64,000 bases of DNA from Pseudidiomarina insulisalsae (GCF_003987065.1 NZ_PIPY01000004.1:163318-227317), one strand, 5' to 3'; positions 24,326-33,390 are shown, numbered from the stretch's first letter. The notes: a model not told the origin generated them from the letters alone. Program-made: numbers and translations.

Positions 24326-26255
24326 TTATTTTCGTGCCGCAAAAACTTTGCCAATAATCTGATAGAGGCTTTGCTGCGTGAAGTCGTAGTCGCCTTCGGT
24401 GGCTACACGGTGCACAAACACAAAATCCGATGCCGGATAAACACCCAACATGTGAATACCTACGCCAGTGTGGAAAAAAGCTTTTGTCGGGCGCTCTGCG
24501 TTGGCATTAATGACATTCCAAAGCAATCCATAGCCGAAGTCCATGTAGCGGTTCGTGACCGAGTACGAGGTGGTACTTTGCGCGATCCACTCTTCAGATA
24601 GAATACGTTGCCCGTTCCATACGCCGTTATTCTCGTAAAGTTGGCCATAAAGCGCCATATCGTAGGCCGACATCCGAAAATGATATGCCGGGAACTGAGA
24701 TTTATCCCGCTCATACTGATAAAAACCGTCGACTTCCAGGGTTGAAATATCGGTGTCGTCAGTGATGGTGGTATAGGTACCGGTGAAGCTGCGCATGCCG
24801 AGTGGTTTGGCAATTTCACGGGCGAAAGCGGTATAGATGCTTTCGCCGCTGAGCTGCTCGAAGATAGCGCCGGCAACATTGAAATCCCAGTTATTGTAGA
24901 CATACATACTGCCAGGAGACTGGCTCTGACGCTCGGGGAAGCTGAGCCAGCATGCCTGCCGACGTAGCAGCAGCCGGATGATAAATACCCGAACGCGACT
25001 GCAGTAACTGACGCACGGTTGCGGTTTTCTCTAATTCGCTTAATGGCGATAGGTCGTCAATGCCAAGCTCCGCAAGAGTTGCGTCGAGATCAATCACGCC
25101 GCGTTCCACATAAATTCCATAAAGCGAGTTCAGCATTGCTTTGCGGAAGGAGTGAATGGTGTGTGCTTCGTGAATGTCGCCATACTCAAAAACAATTTTG
25201 CTGTCGCTCATCAGCACCATCGATGAGGTGCCGGTGGTCGCAACAAAATCTGACAGCGCTGACAGTTGCTCCGGGTCGAATCCATGCGCTTGTGGCTGCG
25301 CGCGGCACACCGGATCTTTGAGTGTTGCTACGATATGCGGCAGGGCATGTTCCTGCGCGGAGCGATTAGCTTTTGCATTGCCGCCTAACACCAGTGTTTG
25401 CCCGCTGGGTAATTCAACTTCCGACAGATTCACCGGTGTTCCCGGGGCAATGACATGGCCAGCGCCGGCATAGGTTAAGACCGTGATACGGCTTTGCTCA
25501 TTCGCGTCTGCGAACTGCTGCAGCAATGTTTCGGCCATCTCGGCTGCGGGCCATAGCTGGTCGTCTTCGCCAGCGACCAGGACGACCTCTCCAGTTATCT
25601 TAGTCGCATCAATTTCAGCCTGTGCCGCATCGCTATGTTGTAAATCTTCGACAAAATAAGGACGCCCGATAAAACGGTCGACCTCATAGTCTGGCTGCGA
25701 ATGCCGTTGCAGATAGGCAAGGGGCCGGCCTGCATAAGTCCAGGCTGCTTTGCTGCTATCGCCGATCGCGCCCCAACTATGCGAACTCGGTGCAATACCC
25801 ACCACCGGAGCGAAGTCACTGTTGTGGCTGCCTAACAGTAGCGCAAGTTCAGCACCACGGGAGCTACCTACCACGCCGACTTGCTGGCACTGGTTTCGCT
25901 GTAGTTGCGGTGACGCGTCAATGTAATCAACGGCCGCCGAGAAATATTCGAGAGGAATTTCACTGAGTTGTGCGGGCAGACGCGGCATACCGAAGTAGCC
26001 CACGGCGAGCGCCGCCAGCCCTTGGTCTGCAAGCACCTGCGCGGTTGCGACTGCGCTTTGCACACCGCCATCAGAACCGCCAACAACAATCACCGTGGTC
26101 AGCGGCGCTTCAGTTTTAGGAGTAACAAGTACACCTTGCAGACCCTCGTGGTCGACCTTGCTTACCTGCAAGTGCTCGGGGTAACCCGGTTCGTTACAGC
26201 CGCTCAGGGCTAGGGCAGCAAGCAGGCTTGCCAAAATTTTTGCTTTCATTTGCAT
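24326..26255 (-). pseudogene. Frameshifted acyl-hydrolase (BAAT-like) + serine-hydrolase fusion lipoprotein
   Basis: Two frames together encode one ~642-residue protein. The N-terminal part (from 26255) has lipobox LALSGC, then a BAAT/alpha-beta hydrolase domain (VVGSSRGAELALLLGSHN nucleophile elbow). It continues into a class-C-beta-lactamase-like domain (HSFRKAMLNSLYGIYVERG; note S-x-x-K as SFRK). The frame breaks at a CCCC run (plus strand 24935-24938): removing one base restores LPERQSQSPGSMYVYNNWDF, matching the family's Y-x-N loop. The remainder, to 24326, holds the C-terminal half with HTGVGIHMLGVYP. It is either a true pseudogene or a one-base sequence error; if functional it would be an envelope hydrolase. 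Confidence 0.8.
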
Positions 26256-26368
26256 TGATTTTTCTCATATTTTTTTTAGCCATTAAACGGATTTGCAGCT
26301 ATTTTGACAAGTAACAAATGTAAGCGAGTATGAGCAGACGAAACAACTTCAGACAAGGGCAGGAGTGC

Positions 26369-27589
26369 ATGACGAAGCAGTCGGGTAAGTTGAGACGTAA
26401 TATCCATTTTCCGATGTTGGTGTTGTATGGGGTAGGGACCATGGTCGGTGCGGGGTTTTATGCACTGGCCGGTAAAGTGGCTGGCGTCGCTGGACTGTTT
26501 GCGCCTATCGCCTTTGGTCTGGCCGGTCTGCTTGCCTTGTTTAGTGCACTTGCTTTTGCTGAGCTATCGTCGCGGCTGCCACATGCTGGCGGTTCAGCGC
26601 GCTACGTTGAGGCCGCTTTCGCGAGGCGCTGGCTGTCCGCTGTGGTGGGGTGGCTGATCATCACCACCGGCGTTGTATCTTCAGCCACGCTAACGGTGGC
26701 GACGGTGCGCTTTATTGAAGACTTTATTAGTGTACCGCAAGCGGTGGCGATTATTGTCGTGGCTTTATTCCTCGGCGGTGTTGCCGTGTGGGGCGTACGT
26801 CAGGCGGTAAGCGTTGTGGTCGGAATTTGTCTGTTACAAATAGCCACCTTGCTCTATGTTGCCTACGCGGCAACAACCCTGCCTGACCCAACTTCCGTTA
26901 CCTGGTCGCAATTAGTGCCACCGCTGGAGGGTGGCGCATGGATAGCTATTCTGAGCGCGTCTTTTCTGGCCTTTTATGCCTTTATTGGCTTTGAGGACAT
27001 GGTCACCATGGCGGAGGAGGTTGAGGATGTCAGAAGCGACATGCCGTGGGCACTGATTCTTAGCCTTGTGATAACCGCAATCCTTTACATGCTGGTCAGT
27101 ACCTCTTTGGTCACAGCGGTGTCGCCGCAAACGCTCTCAGAGGCCAAAACGCCCTTAGCAGAAGCTGTTCGACACCACGGTACACTGGCGGTTGGATTGA
27201 TTGGCGTCATTAGTATTTTATCGGCGTTAAATAGCGCCCTGGTGCAACTTATGATGGTCGCGCGAGTGGCCTACGGTATGGCCGATCGCAATTACGCCCC
27301 GCAAGCGCTTGGTAAAGTGAGCCAACGTACCCAAACCCCATGGCTTGCGACGGTCCTTGCTACTGCAGCCATCATGGTACTGGCGCTATCGCTGGAAATG
27401 ACAACATTGGCGAATGCCACCAGTGTTGTATTACTCGGCGTCTTTACCATGGTGAACATTGCCCTGTGGTGGCTCAAAGGTCAGGACGGCAAAGGGCACG
27501 CTAAATACTTTAATTTGCCGCGCTGGGTGCCTTTGTTGGGCGCCACAGTCTCGCTTGCAGCGCTGACGTTCAAGCTTATCCAGTGGTAA
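26369..27589 (+). CDS. APC-family amino acid permease
   Basis: 406 residues with about twelve transmembrane segments. The first helix carries the substrate-binding GTMVGAGFYALAGKVAG; later AFAELSSRLPHAGGSARYVE and FLAFYAFIGFEDMVTMAEEV are typical of APC transporters. A start at 26369 (AGGAG just upstream) is chosen over 26330 because a TTGACA at 26304-26309 with a TATGAG-like -10 near 26329 would start transcription after 26330. It is divergent from the frameshifted hydrolase gene. Substrate unknown, probably an amino acid or amine. Confidence 0.85.
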   Translation: MTKQSGKLRRNIHFPMLVLYGVGTMVGAGFYALAGKVAGVAGLFAPIAFGLAGLLALFSALAFAELSSRLPHAGGSARYVEAAFARRWLSAVVGWLIITTGVVSSATLTVATVRFIEDFISVPQAVAIIVVALFLGGVAVWGVRQAVSVVVGICLLQIATLLYVAYAATTLPDPTSVTWSQLVPPLEGGAWIAILSASFLAFYAFIGFEDMVTMAEEVEDVRSDMPWALILSLVITAILYMLVSTSLVTAVSPQTLSEAKTPLAEAVRHHGTLAVGLIGVISILSALNSALVQLMMVARVAYGMADRNYAPQALGKVSQRTQTPWLATVLATAAIMVLALSLEMTTLANATSVVLLGVFTMVNIALWWLKGQDGKGHAKYFNLPRWVPLLGATVSLAALTFKLIQW

Positions 27590-27598
27590 ATCGGTAAT

Positions 27599-28309
27599 TT
27601 AGTCTGGCAGTTTAAAACCGAAGCGTTCACCTTCGTCCCAGGCATTGCGGTTATTGCCATAATTAGGGATGCCCTGATTTGCTTTGAGTATTCTTGCCAG
27701 ATGAATACAGTTCCAGGTCATGATGGTGGTGTTGCGTTGGGTAAATTCATTATCGAAGCCAGCGCGCGTTCCGTCTTCTAATGTATCGCCAAATGAAGGG
27801 CCGGGTCCGGCTTCGCCAATCCAGCCACAATCGGCCTGTGGAGGAATAGTGTAACCGAGATGGTTCAGAGCAAAACCCAGCGTCATCGCGGTATGCTTAA
27901 TACCATCCTCATTGCCGGTAATCACGCAGCCGCCAACTTTGCCGTAGTAGATTGACTGGCCTTTGTCATTTAATTCTGCCGACATTGCATACAAGCGCTC
28001 AATAAGAATGCGGCAAAGCGAACTCTCTTCACCCAGCCAAAGCGGTGTGCCAATAATCAATATGTCGGCTGCTTTTATCTCGCTCCAGATAAATGGCCAG
28101 TCGTCTTTGTCCCAGCCGTGTTCCGTCATATCAGGATAGATGCCGGGAGGGCATTCATAGTCAGCAAAATGGATATGTTCGACCACGACATTTGCGGTTC
28201 TCATGATGGCAGCGGAAGCATCAAGCAGCGTTCGGGTGTGGCTTTGACTGGCATCTTTCTTTAATGAGGTATTAACGTACAGCGCCGTTAAGTTATCAGT
28301 GTCGCTCAT
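27599..28309 (-). CDS. Flavodoxin-like NAD(P)H-dependent reductase
   Basis: 236 residues. The N-terminus resembles FMN reductase folds (LYVNTSLKKDASQSHTRTLL phosphate loop; ADILIIGTPLWLGEESSL and VGGCVITGNEDG contact flavin). It probably binds FMN and reduces quinone-like or other acceptors in the cytoplasm. A ~75-residue C-terminal part with several Trp/Asn (NNRNAWDEGERFGF) is longer than the minimal domain. Convergent with the permease gene (9 bp apart). Confidence 0.78.
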   Translation of the reverse strand: MSDTDNLTALYVNTSLKKDASQSHTRTLLDASAAIMRTANVVVEHIHFADYECPPGIYPDMTEHGWDKDDWPFIWSEIKAADILIIGTPLWLGEESSLCRILIERLYAMSAELNDKGQSIYYGKVGGCVITGNEDGIKHTAMTLGFALNHLGYTIPPQADCGWIGEAGPGPSFGDTLEDGTRAGFDNEFTQRNTTIMTWNCIHLARILKANQGIPNYGNNRNAWDEGERFGFKLPD

Positions 28310-28398
28310 GATGCTTCTCCCTACGCTTTTTCAAGTAAGGATAGTGCAGCGATTCAGGGTATTCCAATAAGGTAAAACTTGGCGAACTGCGAGAGAAG

Positions 28399-28475
28399 TG
28401 GTGCGTCCGAGTAGACTCGAACTACCGACCCCCACCATGTCAAGGTGGTGCTCTAACCAACTGAGCTACGGACGC
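28399..28475 (-). tRNA. tRNA-Val (anticodon GAC)
   Basis: Leftward 77-nt tRNA with CCA encoded. Acceptor GCGTCCG pairs with CGGACGC; D arm TAGCTCAGTTGGTTAGAGC; anticodon stem CCACC/GGTGG encloses TTGACAT, giving anticodon GAC (Val); T arm contains GTTCGAGTC. The cloverleaf is complete. It is a single isolated tRNA gene with its own promoter just upstream. Confidence 0.95.
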
Positions 28476-28515
28476 ACATTTTGACAAGCTTGTTCACGTT
28501 GCGTGAACGGCCGCT

Positions 28516-28544
28516 ATATTAGTCATTCTATGGTATGCGTGCAA
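28516..28544 (-). promoter_or_regulatory. Sigma-70 promoter of tRNA-Val
   Basis: Leftward TTGCAC (28544-28539), exactly 17 bp, then TATAAT-like TAATAT (28521-28516), followed by a GC-rich discriminator GCGGCC typical of stringently controlled stable-RNA promoters. A 7-bp inverted repeat GTTCACG/CGTGAAC (28492-28508) lies between start site and tRNA. Confidence 0.75.
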
Positions 28545-28642
28545 GCCATTTTTGCGAAAAATCGCTGTTGGCCGGGCTGTTTGTCTAACATTTCAACAGA
28601 TCGCAGTGTAACCTGTTTAATATAGCAAACTTGCGGCAACTG

Positions 28643-29236
28643 ATGAGCCTACCGATGCAGCAGCATGTCATTCAAATTAAGTTAGAACGAATTGAGCAGC
28701 TTTTTAACTCGTTTGACCCGACACCATTTGTTGGTCGTGATCTTGATCCGGCAGCGGATGATTTTATTGCGGGCTGGGCAGATGAGTTTCCGCGCGAGGG
28801 GGCCTTCAAAATTGTATTGCAGCTTTCGGAGTCTCGAGATTTAGTAAAAGCACAGAGTAGGGCACAAGATGCGGTGCGCAACTACTATTCAGCACGTGCT
28901 GCAGTGCAACAACACAAGCTCCATCGCTTGTTTCGCAATGGTCGTATGAGTCTTGTGGTCGGTCTTTCGTTCCTCGTTGCTTGTCATATTATGAGCGAGT
29001 TCTTAGAGCAACGTTTCGCAGCAGAAACCTTGCCGAGTTTGATTGCACATGGGCTGATTATTGCTGGGTGGGTGGCAATGTGGCGGCCTCTTGAGATTTT
29101 CCTTTATGACTGGTGGCCGCTGCGTCGGCGTTTGCATTTGCTGCGTAGGCTCGCTACTGCACAAGTAGAAGTGTCTAGCGGAGTACCTGACCAAGCTGAT
29201 TCTGTGCGATCAGCCGAACCACGTAAGAAACCTTAA
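28643..29236 (+). CDS. Hypothetical membrane protein
   Basis: About 197 residues, family not recognised. The N-terminal ~100 residues are soluble and helical (KLERIEQLFNSFDPTPFVG; ESRDLVKAQSRAQDAVRNYY). Two hydrophobic stretches at ~101-115 and ~128-145 probably form a helical hairpin in the membrane, followed by a basic segment WWPLRRRLHLLRRL. The start is uncertain: ATGs at 28643 and 28655 are both possible and neither has a strong ribosome site. Its stop lies a few bases before a duplicated gene-end sequence at 29242. Confidence 0.6.
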   Translation: MSLPMQQHVIQIKLERIEQLFNSFDPTPFVGRDLDPAADDFIAGWADEFPREGAFKIVLQLSESRDLVKAQSRAQDAVRNYYSARAAVQQHKLHRLFRNGRMSLVVGLSFLVACHIMSEFLEQRFAAETLPSLIAHGLIIAGWVAMWRPLEIFLYDWWPLRRRLHLLRRLATAQVEVSSGVPDQADSVRSAEPRKKP

Positions 29237-29241
29237 GAAAC

Positions 29242-29263
29242 GGGGGCAGTTGCAGCAGATTTT
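29242..29263. repeat. Decayed duplicate of the CoxE-like gene 3' end (copy 1)
   Basis: GGGGGCAG-NN-GCAGCAGATTTT occurs here and again at 30863-30884, where it is the last coding part of the VWA/CoxE-like gene. Twenty of 22 bases match. Read leftward, this copy encodes KKSAATAPVS-stop versus RKSAAPAPINSK-stop in the living gene; weaker similarity continues for ~15 more bases. The pair brackets a ~1.6-kb segment. Confidence 0.7.
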
Positions 29264-29602
29264 TTAAACACCGTAACCTTCCGTTAATCTGGAGTCTAGT
29301 GAAGAATGTTTGCCGTTGGCTTCTGAATCGAACGAGGCTTTCAATGGAGGCTTTTGCTAAGTAAAGCGAAGTGGACTAATCAAGCTTTATTGCCTCCAAA
29401 TGGTTAATGTTAAGCAGTCTCAACTAATTTTGCCAGAGCAGTGAGGCAAATTATATCCTCATAATCATTGTGGTCGTCCCAGTTCAGATAGATAGTCGCG
29501 GCGAGTTGTTTTTTTAAGAGTTGGCAAGTTGTTGACAGCAAGTTGTAAAGTATTTTTTTCGTTGTTACGGTTTGCTTTGCGTTTAGGGATAGGGATATTA
29601 AA
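29264..29602. other. Gene-free stretch with a long imperfect inverted repeat
   Basis: No gene is visible. The stretch contains an imperfect hairpin at 29345-29398 (outer TGGAGGC/GCCTCCA, inner TAAAGC/GCTTTA). It is AT-rich and presumably holds the promoter of the following secreted-protein gene; TTGACA occurs near 29533 but without a convincing -10. Confidence 0.45.
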
Positions 29603-30832
29603 ATGGAACAAACTTATTTAAAGATGTTGTTACTTCTTGCTGCCGTTTTGGGCTTCCTGGAAACAGCTAATGCGCGGGAAACAATTGATATTTATGTTTG
29701 TGACAATTGCGATAGCTATTCAGCGATGGAAGCAATTGCGTATGGTGAGGCCTTTCCAGTTGAGTGTTTTGAGGGTCCCATGTTGGAGGGCGGAGTGTCT
29801 CCCAGCACTGATTCTGGATCAACGAGTACGACCGCTCAATGTTTCGCTCCTCCTCGATTATTAATTGTTGCTAGTCCACATAACGAGATAGCGCGAAAGT
29901 TTGTTGTGCAAGCTCCAAATCCATTTACGGGGCATCCCGGGTTAGCGAGTACTCAGTTTATCAATGTAGATGAACAAGCAGTACTAGATAAGCTTTATGA
30001 CCTCGAAAAAGTGGTGCGTGAAGCGTTATCAGCAATTAACAATGGAACAGCGTTGACACTACCTTCGTTGGCGCAAGTCCAACATTCATCATCGGTAAGC
30101 ACGCAGACAACAGATGGCAATGTTGATGAATCCTGTTTGACTTCGGCTGCCGCTCATGTTTTTAGCTCTGACGAAAATAAAAGGGAACTGGAACGTCAGA
30201 TGGCGACTGCCTTGATGGATGAAATAGGAGCGCGTAGCTGGAATGAATTTACTTCGACTCTGCAACTTTCAGGAACCAGCTCGTCAAATGGTTTGACGAT
30301 TTCAGTTGGAACCGATACTAGCGTAAGTGCAGGTGTAGAGGGTACCGTGCATTACGAACATAGAACGAGTCGAGTTACGTTAATTCCTGTTGGCGGAGAG
30401 AGCTGCGTGATTGGTTCTTTTCTCTGTGACGGCCCAGACCCTGAGAATGTGATCATTTACGACGTTATTTACAGTGGTAATATAAATTCAGGTAGCATTA
30501 ACGAGCTGAACTTCAGCTTCGTGATGAACCTCAACACCTCCAATATTGATGGTGTAGATGTTGGTATGATATTAGACCGCGGCGTACACCGAGCGGAAAA
30601 CGATCCTGATAGTTGCTTATCGCAGTTTGTCGCAGCTATTGACGAAACCTCCCCAATATTCATAGATGAAGAGACGCTAAGCGGGCCGCAACAGATAGCT
30701 ACGGATGAGGGTGAAATTACCGCCTGTTTGAGTACTAAATCGGTAAGAGCTTGCGTAACTCGTGATGATGATAATGCACAACGATGTTCATCGGTTGTCA
30801 TGTTTTACTATAAATTGTGCGAAGTAAATTAG
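29603..30832 (+). CDS. Secreted protein of unknown function
   Basis: 409 residues, not recognised. A signal peptide (LLLLAAVLGFLETANA) is followed by a mature protein starting RETIDIYVCDNCDSYSAM with a CxxC pair. It holds about a dozen cysteines, several in close pairs, suggesting disulphides in the periplasm or outside the cell. A Ser/Thr-rich middle (LSGTSSSNGLTISVGTDTSV) looks like surface or beta-rich sequence. Weak ribosome site; codon usage is AT-richer than neighbours. It is the only gene inside the segment bounded by the duplicated 3' end, so likely acquired with it. Confidence 0.7.
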   Translation: MEQTYLKMLLLLAAVLGFLETANARETIDIYVCDNCDSYSAMEAIAYGEAFPVECFEGPMLEGGVSPSTDSGSTSTTAQCFAPPRLLIVASPHNEIARKFVVQAPNPFTGHPGLASTQFINVDEQAVLDKLYDLEKVVREALSAINNGTALTLPSLAQVQHSSSVSTQTTDGNVDESCLTSAAAHVFSSDENKRELERQMATALMDEIGARSWNEFTSTLQLSGTSSSNGLTISVGTDTSVSAGVEGTVHYEHRTSRVTLIPVGGESCVIGSFLCDGPDPENVIIYDVIYSGNINSGSINELNFSFVMNLNTSNIDGVDVGMILDRGVHRAENDPDSCLSQFVAAIDETSPIFIDEETLSGPQQIATDEGEITACLSTKSVRACVTRDDDNAQRCSSVVMFYYKLCEVN

Positions 30833-30847
30833 TAAGCCGGTCAATGT

Positions 30848-32053
30848 TTATTTTGAATTGATGGGGGCAGGCGCAGCAGATTTTCGTAACAACGTCGTAA
30901 TCGCTGCGCTGATGCCATCGAGGGTCATGGGGTACATGCGAGCACCCATGAGTTCATGCATCATGTCGATTGAGTGATGCCACTTCCAGTGTTCCAGTGG
31001 TTGCGGATTGAGCCATACCGCGTTGTCAAAATGATTCAATAAGCGCCGCATCCATACTTGACCAGGTTCTTCGTTCCAGTGCTCAACGCTGCCGCCGGGG
31101 TAGGCGATCTCATAGGGCCCCATGGTGGCGTCGCCAACGAAAATCAGCTTGTAATCACGCCCATATTTATTGATGAGTTCGCGAGTCGGTGTTTTTTCGC
31201 TGAAACGGCGCTCGTTCGATTGCCAAACTTCTTCGTAGACACAGTTGTGAAAGTAATAGAACTCGAGGTGTTTGAATTCACTGCGGGCCGCAGCAAAGAG
31301 TTGCTGGCACTCGTAAATGAAATCATCCATCGAACCGCCTACGTCAAACAAAAGCAAGACTTTGACCGCATTGTGGCGTTCCGGACGCCATTTCAAGTCG
31401 AGTAAGCCAGCCTTTTGTGAAGTGGCACGAATGGTTTCATCTAAGTCGAGTTCTTCGGCGCTGCCGGTGCGAGCGAACTTACGTAGTTTACGCAAAGCAA
31501 GCTGCATGGTGCGGTTGTTCAGTTCGCCTTCGGTGTCGAGGTCACGAAACTCGCGCTTGTCCCAGACTTTCACCGCACGGCGGGCATTGGAGCCTTCCTG
31601 TCCAATACGAATCCCTTCCGGGTGATAACCGTAAGCGCCAAAAGGTGACGTACCGCCAGTACCAATCCATTTATTGCCACCAGCATGGCGCTTTTGCTGC
31701 TCTTTCATGCGCTCTTGGAAGGCTTTCAAAAGCTCATCGAGCCCGCCCATGCTTTGTAGCTTGGCTTTGTCTTCTTCGCTGAGTTGGCGTTGCAGCGAGC
31801 GCCGCAACCAGTCCTCAGGAATCGCGCTGGCAAGGTCCACCTGCTCGACGCCTTCGAAATACTCAGCAAACGCACGGTCAAACCGATCAAACTGGCTTTC
31901 GTCTTTCACCAGGGTCAGCCGCGCCAGGTAATAAAACGCCTCGACCTCAGCAAACACCACCCGCTTTTCAAGCGCGGCCAGCAAATCCATTAATTCGGTA
32001 ATGCTGGTTTTTAAACCGTGCTTGCGCAGGCAAAAGAAAAACTCAATGAGCAT
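30848..32053 (-). CDS. VWA domain protein, CoxE-like
   Basis: 401 residues. The C-terminal half holds a von Willebrand A domain with MIDAS start LLLFDVGGSMDD (DxGxS, metal-binding) and a FVGDATMGPYEI threonine loop. The N-terminal ~200 residues are helical and typical of CoxE/MoxR-partner proteins. These work with MoxR AAA+ ATPases, as for the adjacent gene, probably inserting cofactors or remodelling complexes. The ATG overlaps the MoxR stop by one base. Its last codons (KSAAPAPINSK) lie in the repeat at 30863-30884, suggesting the end was replaced by insertion. Confidence 0.88.
   Translation of the reverse strand: MLIEFFFCLRKHGLKTSITELMDLLAALEKRVVFAEVEAFYYLARLTLVKDESQFDRFDRAFAEYFEGVEQVDLASAIPEDWLRRSLQRQLSEEDKAKLQSMGGLDELLKAFQERMKEQQKRHAGGNKWIGTGGTSPFGAYGYHPEGIRIGQEGSNARRAVKVWDKREFRDLDTEGELNNRTMQLALRKLRKFARTGSAEELDLDETIRATSQKAGLLDLKWRPERHNAVKVLLLFDVGGSMDDFIYECQQLFAAARSEFKHLEFYYFHNCVYEEVWQSNERRFSEKTPTRELINKYGRDYKLIFVGDATMGPYEIAYPGGSVEHWNEEPGQVWMRRLLNHFDNAVWLNPQPLEHWKWHHSIDMMHELMGARMYPMTLDGISAAITTLLRKSAAPAPINSK
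30863..30884. repeat. CoxE-like gene 3' end repeat (copy 2, in gene)
   Basis: Living copy of the 22-bp repeat described at 29242-29263, located in the last codons of the VWA gene. Together they delimit an inserted segment. Confidence 0.7.
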
Positions 32054-32889
32054 TAGCTTTCCCGGCGGCGTGACATGAACGCCAGTTTTTCCACCAGTTG
32101 TACGTCTTGCTCATTTTTCAGCAAGGCACCGAACATCGGCATCAGGCCGTTGCTTTCGCTCAGTTCAGCCGCGCTAATGTCTTCAACTAATAAAAGCTTC
32201 AGCCAGTCAATCAGCTCAGAAGTGGAAGGTTTCTTTTTCAGGTTCGGCAGTTTGCGCACCTCAAAGAATACTTCTAATGCAGTTTGCAAAAGCTCGCGCT
32301 GAATATCGGGGTGATGCACCGCTACGATTTGTGCCAGCGTCTGCGCATCAGGAAAATTGATGTAATGAAAGAAGCAGCGCCGCAAAAATGCATCGGGCAA
32401 CTCTTTTTCATTATTTGAGGTAATGACCACAATCGGGCGGTGACGCGCGGTGATCTGCTCACCTGTTTCGTAAACATGAAACTCCATCTGATCCAGTTCA
32501 TGCAACAGATCATTGGGAAATTCAATATCAGCTTTATCGATTTCGTCGATCAGCAGGACAGGGCGCTCGTCTGCTGTGAACGCCTGCCATAACTTGCCGG
32601 GTTTGATGTAGTTTGCAATATCGTGAACTTTATCGCTGCCTAGCTGACTATCGCGCAACCGCGACACCGCATCGTATTCATACAGACCTTGCTGAGCTTT
32701 GGTGGTCGACTTGATCTGCCAGCGCAACAGCGGCACGCCCAGACTATTGGCCAGCTCCTCAGCGAGGCGTGTTTTCCCGGTTCCAGGCTCACCTTTCAAT
32801 AACAAAGGCTTTTCCAGAGTGACGGCCGCATTCACTGCAAGCGCAAGCTCATCGGCAACGATATAACTCGAAGTACTGCTAAACTGCAT
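32053..32889 (-). CDS. MoxR-family AAA+ ATPase
   Basis: 278 residues. Walker A GEPGTGKTRLAEELA near residue 36, Walker B VLLIDEIDKADIEFPN near 95, sensor-1 VVITSNNEKELPDAFLRR with an arginine finger. MoxR proteins act as chaperone-like ATPases with VWA partners. One-base overlap with the downstream VWA gene supports a functional pair. Preceded by a small Fur-boxed gene in the same direction but only 8 bp away, so it may be co-transcribed with it. Confidence 0.92.
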   Translation of the reverse strand: MQFSSTSSYIVADELALAVNAAVTLEKPLLLKGEPGTGKTRLAEELANSLGVPLLRWQIKSTTKAQQGLYEYDAVSRLRDSQLGSDKVHDIANYIKPGKLWQAFTADERPVLLIDEIDKADIEFPNDLLHELDQMEFHVYETGEQITARHRPIVVITSNNEKELPDAFLRRCFFHYINFPDAQTLAQIVAVHHPDIQRELLQTALEVFFEVRKLPNLKKKPSTSELIDWLKLLLVEDISAAELSESNGLMPMFGALLKNEQDVQLVEKLAFMSRRRES

Positions 32890-32897
32890 AGTCTTCC

Positions 32898-33284
32898 TTA
32901 TTTTTTAACGATTTTTGCCGTGGTATCGAGGTAGGTTTTACCCTGATTCTTCACGGTATCATAATCCATGCTCTCGGACGCCAGGTGAACCTCTTCGAGA
33001 ACCACCTGCAATTCATCCACTTCTTCATCGAGACGCTGTAATGCGTTTTCAAGGGTGTAGCTTAGCTGGTGGATGGTGGCCATATCGCTTGGTGAAAGCT
33101 CATCTTTCGCCAGAATTTCTGCCAGTTTGGCATTAAAGTTGGCAAGATTGAACAGGGCCTGGTCGAGGTTTTTCGCAGGCTGGCCTTTGAAATGCTCATA
33201 ACGCTGATCTTCATCGGCCTGCACAACGGGTGCTTGCACCAAAAAGACAGTAGCAAGAGCAAACAATGAGGCTTTAAGTTTCAT
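32898..33284 (-). CDS. Periplasmic four-helix-like protein (possibly DUF6746)
   Basis: 128 residues. A signal peptide (MKLKASLFALATVFLVQA...) ends near residue 23; the mature part DEDQRYEHFKGQPAKNLDQAL then long helical segments suggests a small helical bundle, tentatively DUF6746. No heme-binding CxxCH or clear metal ligands. The start at 33284 has AAGGGAG six bases upstream; an earlier in-frame start at 33350 would run through the Fur box. Iron control is inferred from that box. Confidence 0.7.
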   Translation of the reverse strand: MKLKASLFALATVFLVQAPVVQADEDQRYEHFKGQPAKNLDQALFNLANFNAKLAEILAKDELSPSDMATIHQLSYTLENALQRLDEEVDELQVVLEEVHLASESMDYDTVKNQGKTYLDTTAKIVKK

Positions 33285-33329
33285 AAATGACTCCCTTGGG
33301 TCGGAAAAAACAGATCGTTGATAATGCTT

Positions 33330-33348
33330 CTTAATGAGAATTATTATC
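33330..33348. promoter_or_regulatory. Fur box upstream of the periplasmic helical protein
   Basis: The 19-mer CTTAATGAGAATTATTATC matches the E. coli Fur consensus GATAATGATAATCATTATC at 15 of 19 positions. It lies 46 bp before the ATG at 33284, an operator-like place. It predicts repression by Fur with iron. Confidence 0.6.
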
Positions 33349-33390
33349 AATAATAACCCAAGCGAGTCTATACACCAAGAGGGGTAACTA

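Noticed and set aside
24326..24907. Separate small serine-hydrolase gene
   Set aside because: It lacks the N-terminal SxxK half of the domain and joins the upstream frame after a one-base correction, so I treat both as one broken gene.
29345..29398. Integron attC site
   Set aside because: The hairpin lacks the GTTRRRY core and R/L box order, and no integrase is near.
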